From Luidia sarsii (lineage: Eukaryota; Echinodermata; Asteroidea; Paxillosida; Luidiidae): DNA of 64,000 nt. This document shows positions 46,389 to 55,468 of this stretch, one piece after another. Position 1 is the first letter of the stretch, and every line of letters begins with the position of its first letter. The notes under the pieces are model-generated. The model saw only the letters and a program-made list of their open reading frames with translations. It was not told the DNA's origin and searched no databases. Location: contig OX465121.1 in NCBI GenBank assembly GCA_949987565.1, positions 7,886,774 through 7,950,773 of the forward strand. The letters run 5' to 3'. Both the position numbers and the translations under genes were made by a program.

Positions 46389-47962
46389 CGATTCCTCACT
46401 CCGATATTTTTGGGAGTGAAGATTTTTTTTTTTTTATGGAGGAACTGCCAAGTTTCTTATCGTCTCTTGGCCCATGTCTGGGGACATGCCAGGCCGCCCG
46501 ATAAGACTTTCATCAGCCCGGTATACCAGGTCGTTCTGTAGCTGCGAAGGCTAGGCTCTTGTCCCCCCCCCTCCTCTGTTCTCTTTCGTTCGCCTTTCCA
46601 CGGGGTATAGGGTAGACGAGTCAGATTGTCCGAGCCCGCCGTCCCGGCCCTGATAACCACTCCCACGTGCAATTGGACACCCCCCGTCTGCTGATACCAA
46701 CAGGGCTCGCTTCGTCATTTATAGGCGAACGTGCATACGAGTAAAGTGTTTCTGATGAAGGCCCCGACTGAAAACTATGGAGACATCGGTGAATACTTTT
46801 AGGAGAGTCGTGTATAGTAATGCCCGCCTTGTGTCAGATTTTTTTTAACCCTGAGTAGATTCCGCAACGCGTTCTCCTTCACTTCAAGTTCAACCTGGTC
46901 TTAGATCATCCCTTATTTGATCCCTTCCCCACTCCCTGTCCTTCCCTTTGATCTCACCCTTCTCTGTCTACCAACTTTCCTCCAAAGGAGGTGAACTTTC
47001 TTTTGATGTTAGCACGAGGATCTAGATGGCCACACTTTTCTTTCACTTCTTCCCTGGCAGATTCGTTTGTTCTCGACATCTGTTTCCACGTGATATTGTG
47101 ATTCCTAACAGTCTTCTCTGACTAGCAAGGCTATACTCGCTGTACGGGAACTTTCCAAGCGGTGCCCCGGAAAAAGAAAAGGTTGAGCGGGAAAGGACGC
47201 TCACTCACCGGCCGACGTTGCGGCTTGATCAGCGGCCTGCTCATGCCGTTCATCTTGTGGTAGAGCCCGCAGGCGTTGCACAGGTAGTGCCCCGTGCCGT
47301 CGCGCCTCCATAGGGGCGTGGACAGCGCGCCGCAGTTAACGCACTCCCTGCCGACTGAAGACAAAAAAAAAATCCACGAAGCGCATGAATACATGAATAT
47401 ATGAATACATGCATACATTAATAGATGAATATTCAGACGCTTAACGTGGCAACTGCTCACGGTCGTCCGTGCTGGGTTGGTGCATTCTCGTGGTGTGGTT
47501 TTCACACGAGATTTCAAGACGACGAGTAATGATTCTAAGTATTTCTATTCTGTGGCTAGATAAGACTTGAAGGTTTGCGCGGTGGAAATACTAAGTGGAA
47601 GGTTTGCAGTCTCCTGACGACGGGCAGCGTACACACTACCCGAAACGTTGAGTTATCGGCTCTTTTCAGATCCACACTCCTTCTCGAAAGAGAAGTGCTA
47701 CATAATGTCACCGCAAACCTTCCGCTTATGTTTTGGTTAAGGGAAACGATATCCTTTTTTCTAAGGCTTTTCAAGTTGCGTTGACATGTTGTTTTTTTCG
47801 TCCAAAATGAAACAGTTTCTCGTGGAAACTTAACAGAAATGACTTCCTCCTTTTTAACTGATAATCGGTTAAGCATAATGCGCGTTAGTCAATCAAATAT
47901 CGATAGATAACGAATGCGTTCAATATACTTACTCCCGAAATCCTGCGTCCACATGTCATTGT
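37106..47962 (-). CDS. gata4/5/6: GATA4/5/6-type factor, 3' part of gene
   Basis: Exons in transcript order: 47962-47933, 47354-47209, 42779-42651, 38449-38252, 37573-37106, encoding about 322 residues. A nuclear DNA-binding regulator recognising WGATAR; in deuterostomes this class specifies endoderm and heart mesoderm. Both GATA fingers are intact with C-X2-C-X17-C-X2-C spacing: CVNC...CNAC and CANC...CNAC. The basic tail after finger 2 ([18 protein letters not shown]) is the class signature. The linker between fingers is 30 residues, close to the usual 29. The C-terminal region is glutamine-rich. The N-terminal activation region is not found and probably lies to the right, beyond the window or in an unrecognised exon. 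Assignment to 4/5/6 as opposed to 1/2/3 rests on the finger and tail sequence and the FDFT1 linkage. Confidence 0.93.
37639..38218 (-). repeat. 24-bp minisatellite filling last GATA intron
   Basis: Units such as AAAGAGCCAAAGAGCTACAG repeat some 24 times, with shorter variants at both edges. The array fills about 580 of the 678 intron bases, stopping about 35 bases from the upstream exon. Confidence 0.92.
38252..38449 (-). CDS. gata4/5/6: GATA exon: basic tail and Gln-rich segment
   Basis: 66 codons, phase 0 at both ends. Starts [20 protein letters not shown], which follows finger 2 and contacts DNA and nuclear import factors in this family, then two Gln runs. Acceptor ATATCACAG. The donor AAG followed by GTCCGT is weak but is the only nearby one that keeps the frame of the last exon. 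Confidence 0.9.
38450..39217 (-). other. GATA intron, proximal part
   Basis: No exon recognised. Self-complementary TGTACATGTACATGTATG lies near 38580-38610. A GC-rich stretch at 38960-39160 has open frames on the - strand but no splice sites or motifs that support an exon. Confidence 0.4.
39218..39623. mobile_element. TIR element with telomere-like core, copy 2
   Basis: Same layout as 16920-17315: TATGTCACTTAACCACCGTG at the left, (CATT)n, degenerate CCCTAA repeats, then ACGGTGGTTAAGCGTCATA at the right. The telomere-like core differs in the number and order of units, so it has changed length since the copies separated. Confidence 0.8.
39624..40127 (-). other. GATA intron, no feature seen
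   Basis: Single-copy sequence between the TIR element and the CT tract. No exon-like frame flanked by splice sites. Confidence 0.4.
40128..40828. repeat. Two CT-rich tracts in GATA intron
   Basis: Blocks at 40128-40350 and 40500-40828 are nearly pure pyrimidine with (CT)n runs of more than 50 bases, ending in (CA)n. The 150 bases between them are mixed sequence. Large open frames here are composition artefacts. Confidence 0.95.
40829..41406 (-). other. GATA intron with G-runs, no exon
   Basis: Contains uninterrupted G runs near 41041 and 41253. No splice-flanked coding frame recognised. Confidence 0.4.
41407..41644. mobile_element. GCGGTGACA hairpin element, intact
   Basis: Ends TATAGGAAGGTTTGCGGTGA and the inverse. 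Inside are perfect 53-bp inverted arms at 41466-41518 and 41533-41585 around a 14-base loop, including ACTCGACGTTTCGACCCG. Other members are at 43.8, 47.6, 49.2 and 50.8 kb. Confidence 0.88.
41886..42055 (-). mobile_element. tRNA-derived SINE, family 1
   Basis: - strand: GGGCCGGATAGCTCAGATGG and GCGGGCTCAAATCCCGG. It lacks about 15 bases between the boxes relative to other copies. Flanks contain the family motifs CTTCTGACTTGCGCCCCACC and ACCATCTAAGGGCC. Confidence 0.75.
42061..42553. repeat. Tandem array of ~85-95-bp units in GATA intron
   Basis: Five to six units containing GCAGGGTTTGAATTTAGCAG, TGGCCCTGTGGCCAAAT and CCAGTTGAAGGCCA. Two unit types alternate, suggesting a higher-order repeat. 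The array ends about 100 bases from the finger 2 donor. Confidence 0.88.
42651..42779 (-). CDS. gata4/5/6: GATA exon: C-terminal zinc finger
   Basis: 43 codons, phase 0 at both ends. Acceptor CCTGTGCAG; donor GGC followed by GTAAGT. Encodes [19 protein letters not shown] and [12 protein letters not shown], the DNA-binding finger. Confidence 0.96.
42780..43799 (-). other. GATA intron, no exon recognised
   Basis: About 42860-43240 is rich in short repeated words such as CACTTGAG and GTGCATGA without a clear period. A + strand open frame of 152 codons (43272-43730) has no recognisable motif. Confidence 0.4.
43800..44120. mobile_element. GCGGTGACA hairpin element
   Basis: Terminal inversion AAGTGGAAGGTTTTGCGGTG / CACCGCAAAAACCTTCCGCT. 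Arms include AACGTTTCGGGTAG and its inverse. The longer loop differs from the copy at 41407. Confidence 0.8.
44121..44860 (-). other. GATA intron, no feature seen
   Basis: AT-rich intronic sequence with homopolymer runs. No exon recognised until the candidate at 44861. Confidence 0.45.
44861..44956 (-). CDS. Candidate cassette exon between GATA fingers
   Basis: 96 nt, exactly 32 codons, phase 0 at both ends, on the GATA strand between the finger 1 and finger 2 exons, which are themselves phase 0 at that junction. The acceptor (CCATTCCCCCTGGCCAG) follows a long C/T tract; the donor is CCG followed by GTAAGG. The peptide ([17 protein letters not shown] within it, ending DRRWRP) has about 80% G/C at third positions, like confirmed exons here. 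Skipping gives a normal 30-residue linker; inclusion gives 62. The peptide family is not recognised. It could instead belong to a nested gene or be a chance open segment. Confidence 0.45.
45052..45960. repeat. GT-rich tandem array in GATA intron
   Basis: Built from GTGTCGG/GTTGTCG words. From about 45270 to 45690 there is an ~87-bp higher-order unit (GACGTGTATGGGGGAAGGTG, then GTCGATGCTGCAGGTATGGG) present about five times. The Thr/Asn-rich open frame on the - strand is a by-product. Confidence 0.88.
45961..46337 (-). other. GATA intron, no exon recognised
   Basis: Mixed sequence after the tandem array. Nothing flanked by splice sites was found. Confidence 0.4.
46338..46386. repeat. Poly-C followed by ~34-base poly-A
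   Basis: A run of about 13 C then about 34 A. It could be a retroposon tail or simple slippage. No body of a retroposon was recognised upstream. Confidence 0.85.
46387..47208 (-). other. GATA intron with a lookalike of the extra exon
   Basis: On the - strand about 46516-46565 resembles part of the 96-nt candidate exon (GAGCCTAGCCTTCGCAGCTA here, GAGCCAAGCCTTCAGCGCTA there) but has lost the splice sites and frame. The rest shows nothing. Confidence 0.3.
47209..47354 (-). CDS. gata4/5/6: GATA exon: N-terminal zinc finger
   Basis: Acceptor TTTTGTCTTCAG; the first two bases complete an Ile codon from the previous exon. Encodes [20 protein letters not shown], then [20 protein letters not shown] and LIKPQRRP. 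Donor CCG followed by GTGAGT, phase 0. This finger modulates binding and recruits FOG-type cofactors in the family. Confidence 0.96.
47594..47727. mobile_element. Short GCGGTGACA hairpin element in intron
   Basis: Begins AAGTGGAAGGTTTGCAG and ends GTCACCGCAAACCTTCCGCT. The left half is shortened compared with 43800-44120. Lies between the finger 1 exon and the microexon. Confidence 0.75.
47933..47962 (-). CDS. gata4/5/6: GATA 30-nt microexon before finger 1
   Basis: Acceptor TATTTTTCTTTCGCAG, donor GGGA followed by GTAAGT. It encodes NDMWTQDFG, flanked by a split codon at each side. It joins in frame to GRECVNC of the next exon, where GATA4/5/6 proteins have an acidic/aromatic stretch. Splice sites at both edges are strong. 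The exon that precedes it must end after one codon base and was not found. Confidence 0.8.
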
Positions 47963-48164
47963 CTGCGAAAGAAAAATAGAAAAAGGAGTAGACTTTAAGT
48001 AACGTCATCATACAAGAACTTGCAAAATAGCGAAATGACCTCAATGACAAAAATGCAAATCTGAAACAAAATAATGTCTAGGGTATATGGCAGTTCGATC
48101 CCAGCAGTAGCAGGACCGTCCGATTTATTTTGAGAAAAGTCCTGCTCGGATCGAAATCTCGTTT

Positions 48165-48300
48165 TTGAGAATTTTGAGGGACTTGAACCCGAGACCACTG
48201 GTTTTTCGTATACTACCATTGGAGCTAGCCATAGCCCTTAGATGGTGGCCTTCCCAAATGGTCAACTAGTCATTTGCCGCGCGGGGTAAAATTGAAGATC
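48165..48300 (-). mobile_element. tRNA-derived SINE, family 1
   Basis: - strand: GGGCTATGGCTAGCTCCAATGG (first 20 bases conserved in the family) and CTCGGGTTCAAGTCCC, with ACCATCTAAGG upstream. Truncated at the downstream side. Confidence 0.65.
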
Positions 48301-48979
48301 GATTTGGTTTAAAGCTTTCAGCTTCCTAGGGTGAAACTTGTAGTCGTAGAGGTCGGCCATGCACGTCTTGAAAAGTCCCAAGACCACGAATCGAACCCTT
48401 GGGCGTTTAGGCTATACACATATACTCGTAAAGTAATAGAGAGCGCCGTGGTAGCGCAAAAATGTACACAAAGTAGAAACATTTGGAAGACAAACAAAAA
48501 GTGGAGCGAAGGGGATGGAGGGAGGGATGTTTTGACAGATGTGCGTGCATGGGGAAGGACGCTCTGGACGCTCTTGAGTTGTGTACGGGACCGGAGAGGA
48601 GACCGCGAAGACGGCGGGACACTGGGGGAGGCGAGGCGGTCAGGCGAGGGAGGGAAGGCTCCGAGACCACCCGGGTGTTCTAGGCCGGCCGCACCGACCC
48701 GAACAGACCGCTCCGCGATACTCTCCCCATTCCTCCCTTCTCATTCCCCCTCCTCCTCCTCCTCCTCCTCCACTCTTAACCCGCTGCTGTTCAAACACGG
48801 GATTATTATTGCAAGCTCTTGCCGGATTCTCCCTTACGCCTATATACCCGTGTCCTGTATCAACTGTCAAGTCTGTCTCCTTTCGCGTTCGCTGTTACGT
48901 AACGGGCGGGCTGTGTTATTATTATCATTCAATGGAGTTGCCCCTGCTCGATTTAATAAAGACAGAGTAGGTACTCAGT
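48301..48979. other. Intron or upstream of GATA, no exon found
   Basis: Open frames on both strands over 48500-48800 are caused by G/C-rich and (CCT)n sequence. Nothing resembles the N-terminus of a GATA4/5/6 protein. Confidence 0.4.
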
Positions 48980-49140
48980 GATTGGCTTCGATGCCCGGCG
49001 AACAAACTTGAGCAGAAAGCAGGAGTCGCCGGTTCGAATCCCGCCCGAGCTGCCTGAATTGTTTTCATCAGGCAGGCGGGCAAAGCACCGAGCACTCAGT
49101 GCTGATCAAGTCGAGCAGGGCAAACCCTCTATTTATAATA
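48980..49140 (+). mobile_element. tRNA-derived SINE, family 2
   Basis: + strand box B GGTTCGAATCCCGCC, followed by AGCTGCCTGAATTGTTTTCA and GGCAAAGCACCGAGCACTCA. The box A side is decayed. Same family as 22469-22631 in the opposite orientation. Confidence 0.75.
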
Positions 49141-49194
49141 GACCTATCTATGCTATTATTGAGATTTGAAGGTTTCCATGGTCTGAACAGCAGT

Positions 49195-49412
49195 AGGAGT
49201 AGATTTGCGGTGACACCGTGCAAAAATTCCCTCTCAATTGAGAGTATGCGATGTGGTTCTGAAAAGAACCGGAGGAACTCGACGTTTCGAACAGCATACC
49301 CTGTTCGTCTTCAGGAGACCGAAGACGAACAAGGGTATACACTCCTGAAGACGAACAGAGTATACTGTTCGAAACGTCGAGTTCCTCCGGTTCTTTTTTT
49401 TTTAGAACCACA
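49195..49412. mobile_element. GCGGTGACA hairpin element, right end lost
   Basis: Left TTTGCGGTGACACCG; arms GAACTCGACGTTTCGAACAG and inverse; internal tandem ACTCCTGAAGACGAAC units. The right terminus is missing and a Family A element follows 28 bases later. Confidence 0.75.
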
Positions 49413-49440
49413 CGTATACATGTACTCACAAAAGACAATT

Positions 49441-49914
49441 GTGACCCGGCACAGCGACATGAGAAATATCCCACCAAAACACTTTTCGAGTAAACAACGC
49501 CTGAAGTCAAAGTACTCTTCTCAATTCGATTAAAACAAAAATCTTTTTTTTTTCTTTTTTCGGAAAGTTAATGTATTGGAGGATATTATGTCCAAAGAAT
49601 TTTTCCGAAATCCGTCTCTAAATGTTGAAGAAACGAGGATTTCGGGGGAGTGTTTGTGTACTGTTTTCATAAATATGTAAAGTTCCTGCCTTTTTGAATG
49701 GCCGCTTTTGAGGAGTTAGAATGGTGCTGCTATATTGTGTCTGGTACCAAATGAACGAGCGAAGTCCCCTTGTACTATTTATAACAAAGTTCACACGAAA
49801 ATAATTTTGATATCATTTGAAAGCTAACGGTATACTCTTTCACATCATTAGAAAATCTCACAATCTCAAAATCTCAAAAGTGGGGGTTATCCTCATTATG
49901 CTGTGCCGGGTCAC
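49441..49914 (+). mobile_element. Family A MITE, long form
   Basis: 474 bp, flanked by AATT on both sides. Near its right end the ATCTCAAA word is present in an extra copy. Confidence 0.92.
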
Positions 49915-50252
49915 AATTTTGCATGCTTTCACAATAAACCTACTCCTTGCTCAAATTTGCATCAGTCACTTGATATCGACATACCAGATGCTGTGACCAA
50001 CTCATCGCGTAGATAGAAGCTTCACCAATACCACTGTGCGCGAATAATATGGCGCCCTGCTCACATTGTTGGCAAACCTCAATACCTGGCCTCTAATCAT
50101 TCAAGAGAAGGGCACAGCAGAATCTCCCACAAGCTTGACCTCAAACACTGAACTTTGTAGGACAGCGACACACTTGATTGGTAGTGTGTTTTTTATTTTT
50201 TTATTATTATTCTGCGATTGGAGGTGCGGCGAATTAAGCCGAGAATAAAATT

Positions 50253-50709
50253 GTGACCCGGCACAGCATAATGAGGAATAACCCCCACTTTTGAGATTTT
50301 GAGATTTTCTAATGATGTGAAAGAGTATACCATTAGCTTTCAAATGATATCAGAATTATTTCCGTGTGAACTTTGTTGTAAATAGTACAAGGGGACTTCG
50401 CTCGTTCATTTGGTACCAGATACAATATAGCAGCACCATTCTAACTCCTCGAAAGCGGCCATTCCAAAAGGCAGGAACTTTACATTTTCATGAAAACAGT
50501 ACACAAACACTCCCCCGAAATCCTCGTTTTTTTCAACATTTAGAGACGGATTTTGGAAAAATCCTTTGGACATAATATCCTCCAATACATTAACTTTCCA
50601 AAAATACCAAAAAAAAAAATTTCGAATTGAGAAGATACTTTGACTTCAGGCGTTGCTTACTCGAAAAGTGTTTTGGTGGGATATTCCTCATGTCGCTGTG
50701 CCGGGTCAA
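50253..50709 (-). mobile_element. Family A MITE, long form
   Basis: 457 bp, reverse orientation, flanked by AATT on both sides. The last base of the right terminus is changed from C to A. Confidence 0.9.
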
Positions 50710-50763
50710 AATTGTCTTTTGCATTCTTGCTTTGCAGGACGATTGCTCCCAAACTGTGCACAG

Positions 50764-50926
50764 ATGAGATTTGAAGGTTTGCATGGTGAGAATATCAGGA
50801 GAATCATTCTCCTGAAGACGAGCAGAGTATACTGTTCGAAACGTCGAGTTCCTCCGGTTCTTTTCAGAACCACACTTGATCACAAAAGAGAATTTACATG
50901 GTGTCTCCGCAAACCTATCCAAACTG
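50764..50926. mobile_element. GCGGTGACA hairpin family, right half
   Basis: Contains GTTCGAAACGTCGAGTTCCT, CCGGTTCTTTTCAGAACCAC and the end GGTGTCTCCGCAAACC. The left arm is reduced to AAGGTTTGCATGG. Confidence 0.7.
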
Positions 50927-51349
50927 TACACAGTTAGAATCGCTGACGAATCATCTTCGAAATAAAATTTAAGGGAAGGATACGTATTCGACAGAAATAG
51001 GAACTCCCTATGTTAAAACATCTGTATTGTTTTCACGATCATTTGCATAATGAGTTATGTCAACACCGACGTTAGGTTTATCCCCCCCCCCCAAAAAAAA
51101 AATGCCGTGTGGTTCAGCGCGCTTCACGATGGGAGTAATTTATGTTAAGCGGTTTCAGTTCATGGCAACGGTGGTTGGCATTGTTTTAATACTAACGTGC
51201 TACAGTAGATTTTGTGGGCCCAACGTTTCGATCCTCGAAATAGGTCCCCCCTCTCTGCGCTTGAATAATCTTCCAATCTGTCTCACCGGACAATCGTCAG
51301 CAGCACTTGTGAAGAGTGTATATCGATGTGGGTTTTTCGGTCGGTAAGA

Positions 51350-51536
51350 TCTCTTGTCAAAAAGATCATCGGTTGAGTACCGGTTGAATTCATCCGACCG
51401 ATGAAATTTCCCCCGGTAGAAAGCCGATTGTACTGCAGGACTCTGGGGTGAAAAATTCACAATGGCTATCAAGTGGAAACGTCATCGGACGGGGCAAATC
51501 ATCCGATACCCAATTCCGATGATCTTTTTGACAAGA
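51350..51536. mobile_element. TIR element with AAGATCATCGG ends, copy 2
   Basis: Left CTCTTGTCAAAAAGATCATC and right GATGATCTTTTTGACAAGAG are perfectly inverted over 20 bases. Body about 85-90% like the copy at 30817-31000. Confidence 0.85.
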
Positions 51537-52469
51537 GGCCTAAATCATACGGTACGGTAGCATTGTTGGTCGATTAATAAACCCGGACTGTTGGATTCGG
51601 CCAGCCGAAATCAATCACAAATTGCCCCCGAGTAGATGTGTGACTCTCGAAACCGCTGTTGAGATCGCGGCTTGTCGCAATTGAAATTGATGTGCCATTA
51701 ATTCGTACATCGCGGGACCCTTGACAACTACTCAAGCCCCCCCCCCTCTCTCTCTCTCCCTCTCTCGTTAACTTCCAATCAACGACGGTGAAATGTTCTG
51801 TGGGCCCTCCAATTAACCCCACAAACAACATGGATTGAAGGGCCCACTTGAGTCGAGAATGCGCCCGCGTTGTTTGCATTACGAGTTGGCGTTTGTTTCC
51901 GCATCGGAGCGGCTCGTTAATAACGTGAGAGAGGGGGAGACTATGGGAGAGTACGGGGCTCGTGCGGCTCGTCACCGCGCCGGTGCCTGGCTGCCCATCC
52001 GTCAAACGCGTCGCGGGCACGGCAGGCGAACCGGGATAAGTCACGCTCGGCGCGGCGGGGGGACCCCCGTTCAGCTCATGCCTTGCCGATACATCACGGC
52101 CCGGTCGCGGCGCGCTTCAGTTTCAGCACGTCGGGAATTGGATCATGATCACCGATGGTCGGACTTTCATCGCTAGTATAGATCCTTAGGACCTATCATA
52201 GTTCACGATAGAATCTCTCAAGGGTTCAACCTTTCACACGACGGCACTTTTTGTAAGATTTCTCACGCATGAGACATTTTCTCAAGCCTTGCGAGGTTTT
52301 TTTTTTCAGCGTCGTCTGAAAAGGCCTTCAGTGTGCCAATTTCGCTGCCATAAATTTGAACCTGCTTAGATTTCGTGAGGCTATCTACAAATCATGATGG
52401 GTTTCGTGTGCCAATACTTCTGCCACGATTTGAACCTTCTGAAAACATTAAAATAATCAAGTGGGCTTG
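51537..52469. other. CpG-rich segment, no gene supported
   Basis: 51840-52150 is rich in CpG and has open frames on both strands. None has recognisable protein motifs. It could be regulatory; the sequence does not show it. Confidence 0.35.
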
Positions 52470-52570
52470 ACGTTTCGATCCTACCAGGACCGTTCTCAAA
52501 TAAAGGCAGAGTCTACCGCTTAGAGAAAGCTCCTGCTAGGATCGAAACGTCAGGCCCACACAATTTTGAG
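52470..52570. repeat. GACGTTTCGATCCTA inverted repeat motif
   Basis: GACGTTTCGATCCTACCAGG and the inverse CCTGCTAGGATCGAAACGTC enclose about 40 bases. Single-arm copies of the same motif occur near 13.8, 15.3, 29.77, 30.6, 31.37, 48.1, 54.87 and 56.65 kb. Confidence 0.75.
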
Positions 52571-53389
52571 ATTTGCTTTTCGGTAATGTTAATCAGTAGC
52601 CTAAGCAGTTTGCAACATTTTTGTATGTCACTGTTACAAACCTAAAAATACCCCGATCCTGAGACAGAATAGGCACGAGAAGAACCTTTTTCCGGGTTCG
52701 AAACGTCGGGCCCACATATGTTTGCAGCGCGTTTATATAGGAAACACTGCATATACCACGAAATCCATCAGTCGGATACCTTAACCGCAAGCCAGCACAC
52801 GAAATGAGAGAGGGGAAAAAAAACCAAACGCAAAAAACCACGTCAGCTGCAAGGAACGATAAGAGAGCGAGCGAGAGAGAGAGTGGGGGAGAAATTATTG
52901 TAAAAAGTACAAACAATATTCCTCCACACAGCGCTGTCTAAAGCATTATCTACAATCAGCAGGCCCAATACCCACGATAAGATTATCACAACATTTTTTT
53001 TAGCCCCCATACGAACGTGCATTGCTCCCAAGCCGTTCTTATTATTTTTTTTGGTTTTTTGTTTCTCCGCCGCGAGCGCTTTATTATTTGCACGAAATCA
53101 GGCACTGCTGTTACTTTCCATTGCTGAAGCTGAAGAAAAATATATTTCTGGGAAAATATGTGTCATAATCCAGCTGCTTGCCCGATAAAAAAAAGGAAAA
53201 GAGAAGTGAAGTTGAAATTAATGAACGAATTGCGCTGAATGGTGAGTATACACCATCATCACTGAATGTTGAACGGTGTGGTATTCCATTCATTGGTGGA
53301 ATTTAAAACAAACACGATGAATTCGAATTCAAAGGCTGGTTGTCCGAACGGAGTCGGGTTGGATCCTCCTCCTCTCTGTATTCATGTCT
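52571..53389. other. Intergenic or intronic, nothing seen
   Basis: AT-rich with T-runs near 53045. No coding or repeat signal recognised. Confidence 0.4.
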
Positions 53390-53830
53390 TTCTCTCTCTC
53401 TTTCTCCTCACTCTACCTCTCCATCTTGCTCTCTCTCTCTCTTTCTCTTTCTTGGTCTAATCTCACCCTCTCTACCTTTCTCTCTCCATCTCTTTTTATC
53501 TTTTGTCTCTCCCCATACCTCCCCATCTCTCTCTCCAGTCCACCTCTCCCTCTCTCTCCCCCCACCCCCCCTCACTCTCTCCCTCCACCTCTCTCTCTCT
53601 CTCCCTCCACCTCCCTCTCTCTCCCCTCCCCTCTCTTCCCCCTCTCTCTCTTTCTCTCTCTCTTGCCCAACCCCCATCTCCACCTCTCTCTCTCTCCCCC
53701 CTCCTCCCCTCTCTCTCCCCTCTTCCCCCCCTCTCTCTCTCTTTCTCTCTCTCTCTTGCCCAACCCCCATCTCCACCTCTCTCTCTCTAAACCTCTCTAT
53801 CTAAACAACTCTCTCTCCCTCATTAAAACT
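53390..53830. repeat. CT-rich pyrimidine tract, ~440 bp
   Basis: Includes a tandem duplication of an ~95-bp segment (CTTGCCCAACCCCCATCTCC occurs twice). Open frames here are artefacts. Confidence 0.93.
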
Positions 53831-55024
53831 CGAAACAACTTTCTCCGATGTGTTAAAAAGCCAAAAAAAAAAAAAAAAAAAGGGGGGGGGGCAAAAAAAC
53901 AACAACCGACCAACGCCTGGGATGATTCCCACCGTACACTCGGTATTTATTGAGTTCGGCCGTTTGGGGATTATTTGAAATTGTTGCTGTTAGCGACCCT
54001 CCATTACCGGATAATGAAAATATTCGCATGCACACAAACGCCGGTATCATACAATTAACTCGATAAGAAGTTCCAATATTTGCTCTTGATATTCATCACG
54101 AATTATATGATTAAAAAAAAAAAATTCACTGAATTGGTAACATACTTTTGTTAGTTGTGTTGGTTTCGGACGTAGCGAATAGTGGGATTGTGGAAACGAA
54201 GTGTGTGTGTGTGGGTGTGTGTGGGGGTGTGTGTGTGTGTGTGTTTATGGCCGTGGTTATGAGGTTATTCGGCTGTTTTTTTGTGGAAATTACCCAATGG
54301 TGGTCAGTCCAGTCCACGTTCTGTCTGTGGTCGGAGTTTTCTTGAACGACACCTTCAGTATCGCAAGCGATACCTCGTGACCCTTACCAGTCGTTGTGAT
54401 TGGCTGGAAATGGTGCGCACGCCAGTTGACCGGCCGGAATCACGTGGTTGTTAAATATCGACAACGGAAGGTCTTAAGAATGTGCACAACACGGGGCAAT
54501 GTATCCTTTAGGCATAGGAAATATCTGGAGACATAATTATTTTCTATTCAACATCCAGGAGGGTAATGACTAACACCATGCAGCTTTCTGATAACCCTTC
54601 TTTTGTGTTCAGTCCTTCACACTTCTCTCTTCGATCTTTCCCCCTCTTGTCACTTATCCCTACCCTACTCCTTGCCCTTCTCTTTGATCTTTCCCCCTCC
54701 TCTCACTAATCCCTACCCTACTCCTTGCCCTTCCCTTTGATCTCTCCCTTCCAGCTTCACTCTTTGTCCTCTGTTTCTCATCCGTGTACTATTCACTCTC
54801 TCCCCCCTTCCTTCGTGTACATGTATCTGTTTTGCCCTTGTCACTCTGCCTTTGAGAAAGGTCCTGCTACTGTGCTAGGATCGAAACGTCAGGCCCACTA
54901 AATTTTAATAATTTCTATTTAGAAATATCGGATAATTAATTAAGGGAAATCTACTTGTCTCACGAATACCCGCTGATTACTTTTGGAAAACGAAATTGTT
55001 TTCAAAGTAACAGATTGTTCTCAG
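53831..55024. other. Simple repeats, no gene
   Basis: Poly-A/poly-G near 53863-53891 and a (GT)n run at 54202-54243. A copy of the GATCGAAACGTCAGG motif near 54880. Nothing else recognised. Confidence 0.45.
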
Positions 55025-55215
55025 ATTTAAAAAAACCAAAAATGGCAAACAAAAAACTTTGAATGGACCTTGACTTGAACCCGAGACCCCTGGATTAACG
55101 TACCAGTGCTCTTCCCATCTGAGCTATCCAGCCCTTATTCTGGTGGCCTTCCCTGATAGTCAACTAATCTTTGCCGAGATTTTTGGCTCTCAGATATATC
55201 CTACATTGTTTAACC
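55025..55215 (-). mobile_element. tRNA-derived SINE, family 1
   Basis: - strand: GGGCTGGATAGCTCAGATGG and TCTCGGGTTCAAGTCAAGG, flanked downstream by AAAGTTTTTTGTTTGCCA. The tRNA-like region is the best preserved of the family, but its T-arm stem does not pair, so it is not a tRNA gene. Confidence 0.78.
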
Positions 55216-55468
55216 ATTGTCCCACAATTTCGACCAAAAAAGTGGCGCTTTTACTGCACGATAATGGTACCTGTTTATATTATAAGCACGTGAACAAAAC
55301 ATATGCTAGTTAGAATGCAATGTAACTGAAGTTGAAGTATTTTGTGGCTCGTTACTTTTTCATTTGTAGATTATATTATTTTTTTTCTGGTTGACTAAGT
55401 CCTGTTGTATAATCAAAATAAACCCCTGAAGATGGCCACTATCTCTAAAGCATCGCGCGGCTGTCCGT

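Noticed and set aside
46457..46672. - strand frame as a further GATA exon
   Set aside because: No usable splice sites at sensible positions and no family similarity, only a short resemblance to the 96-nt candidate exon.
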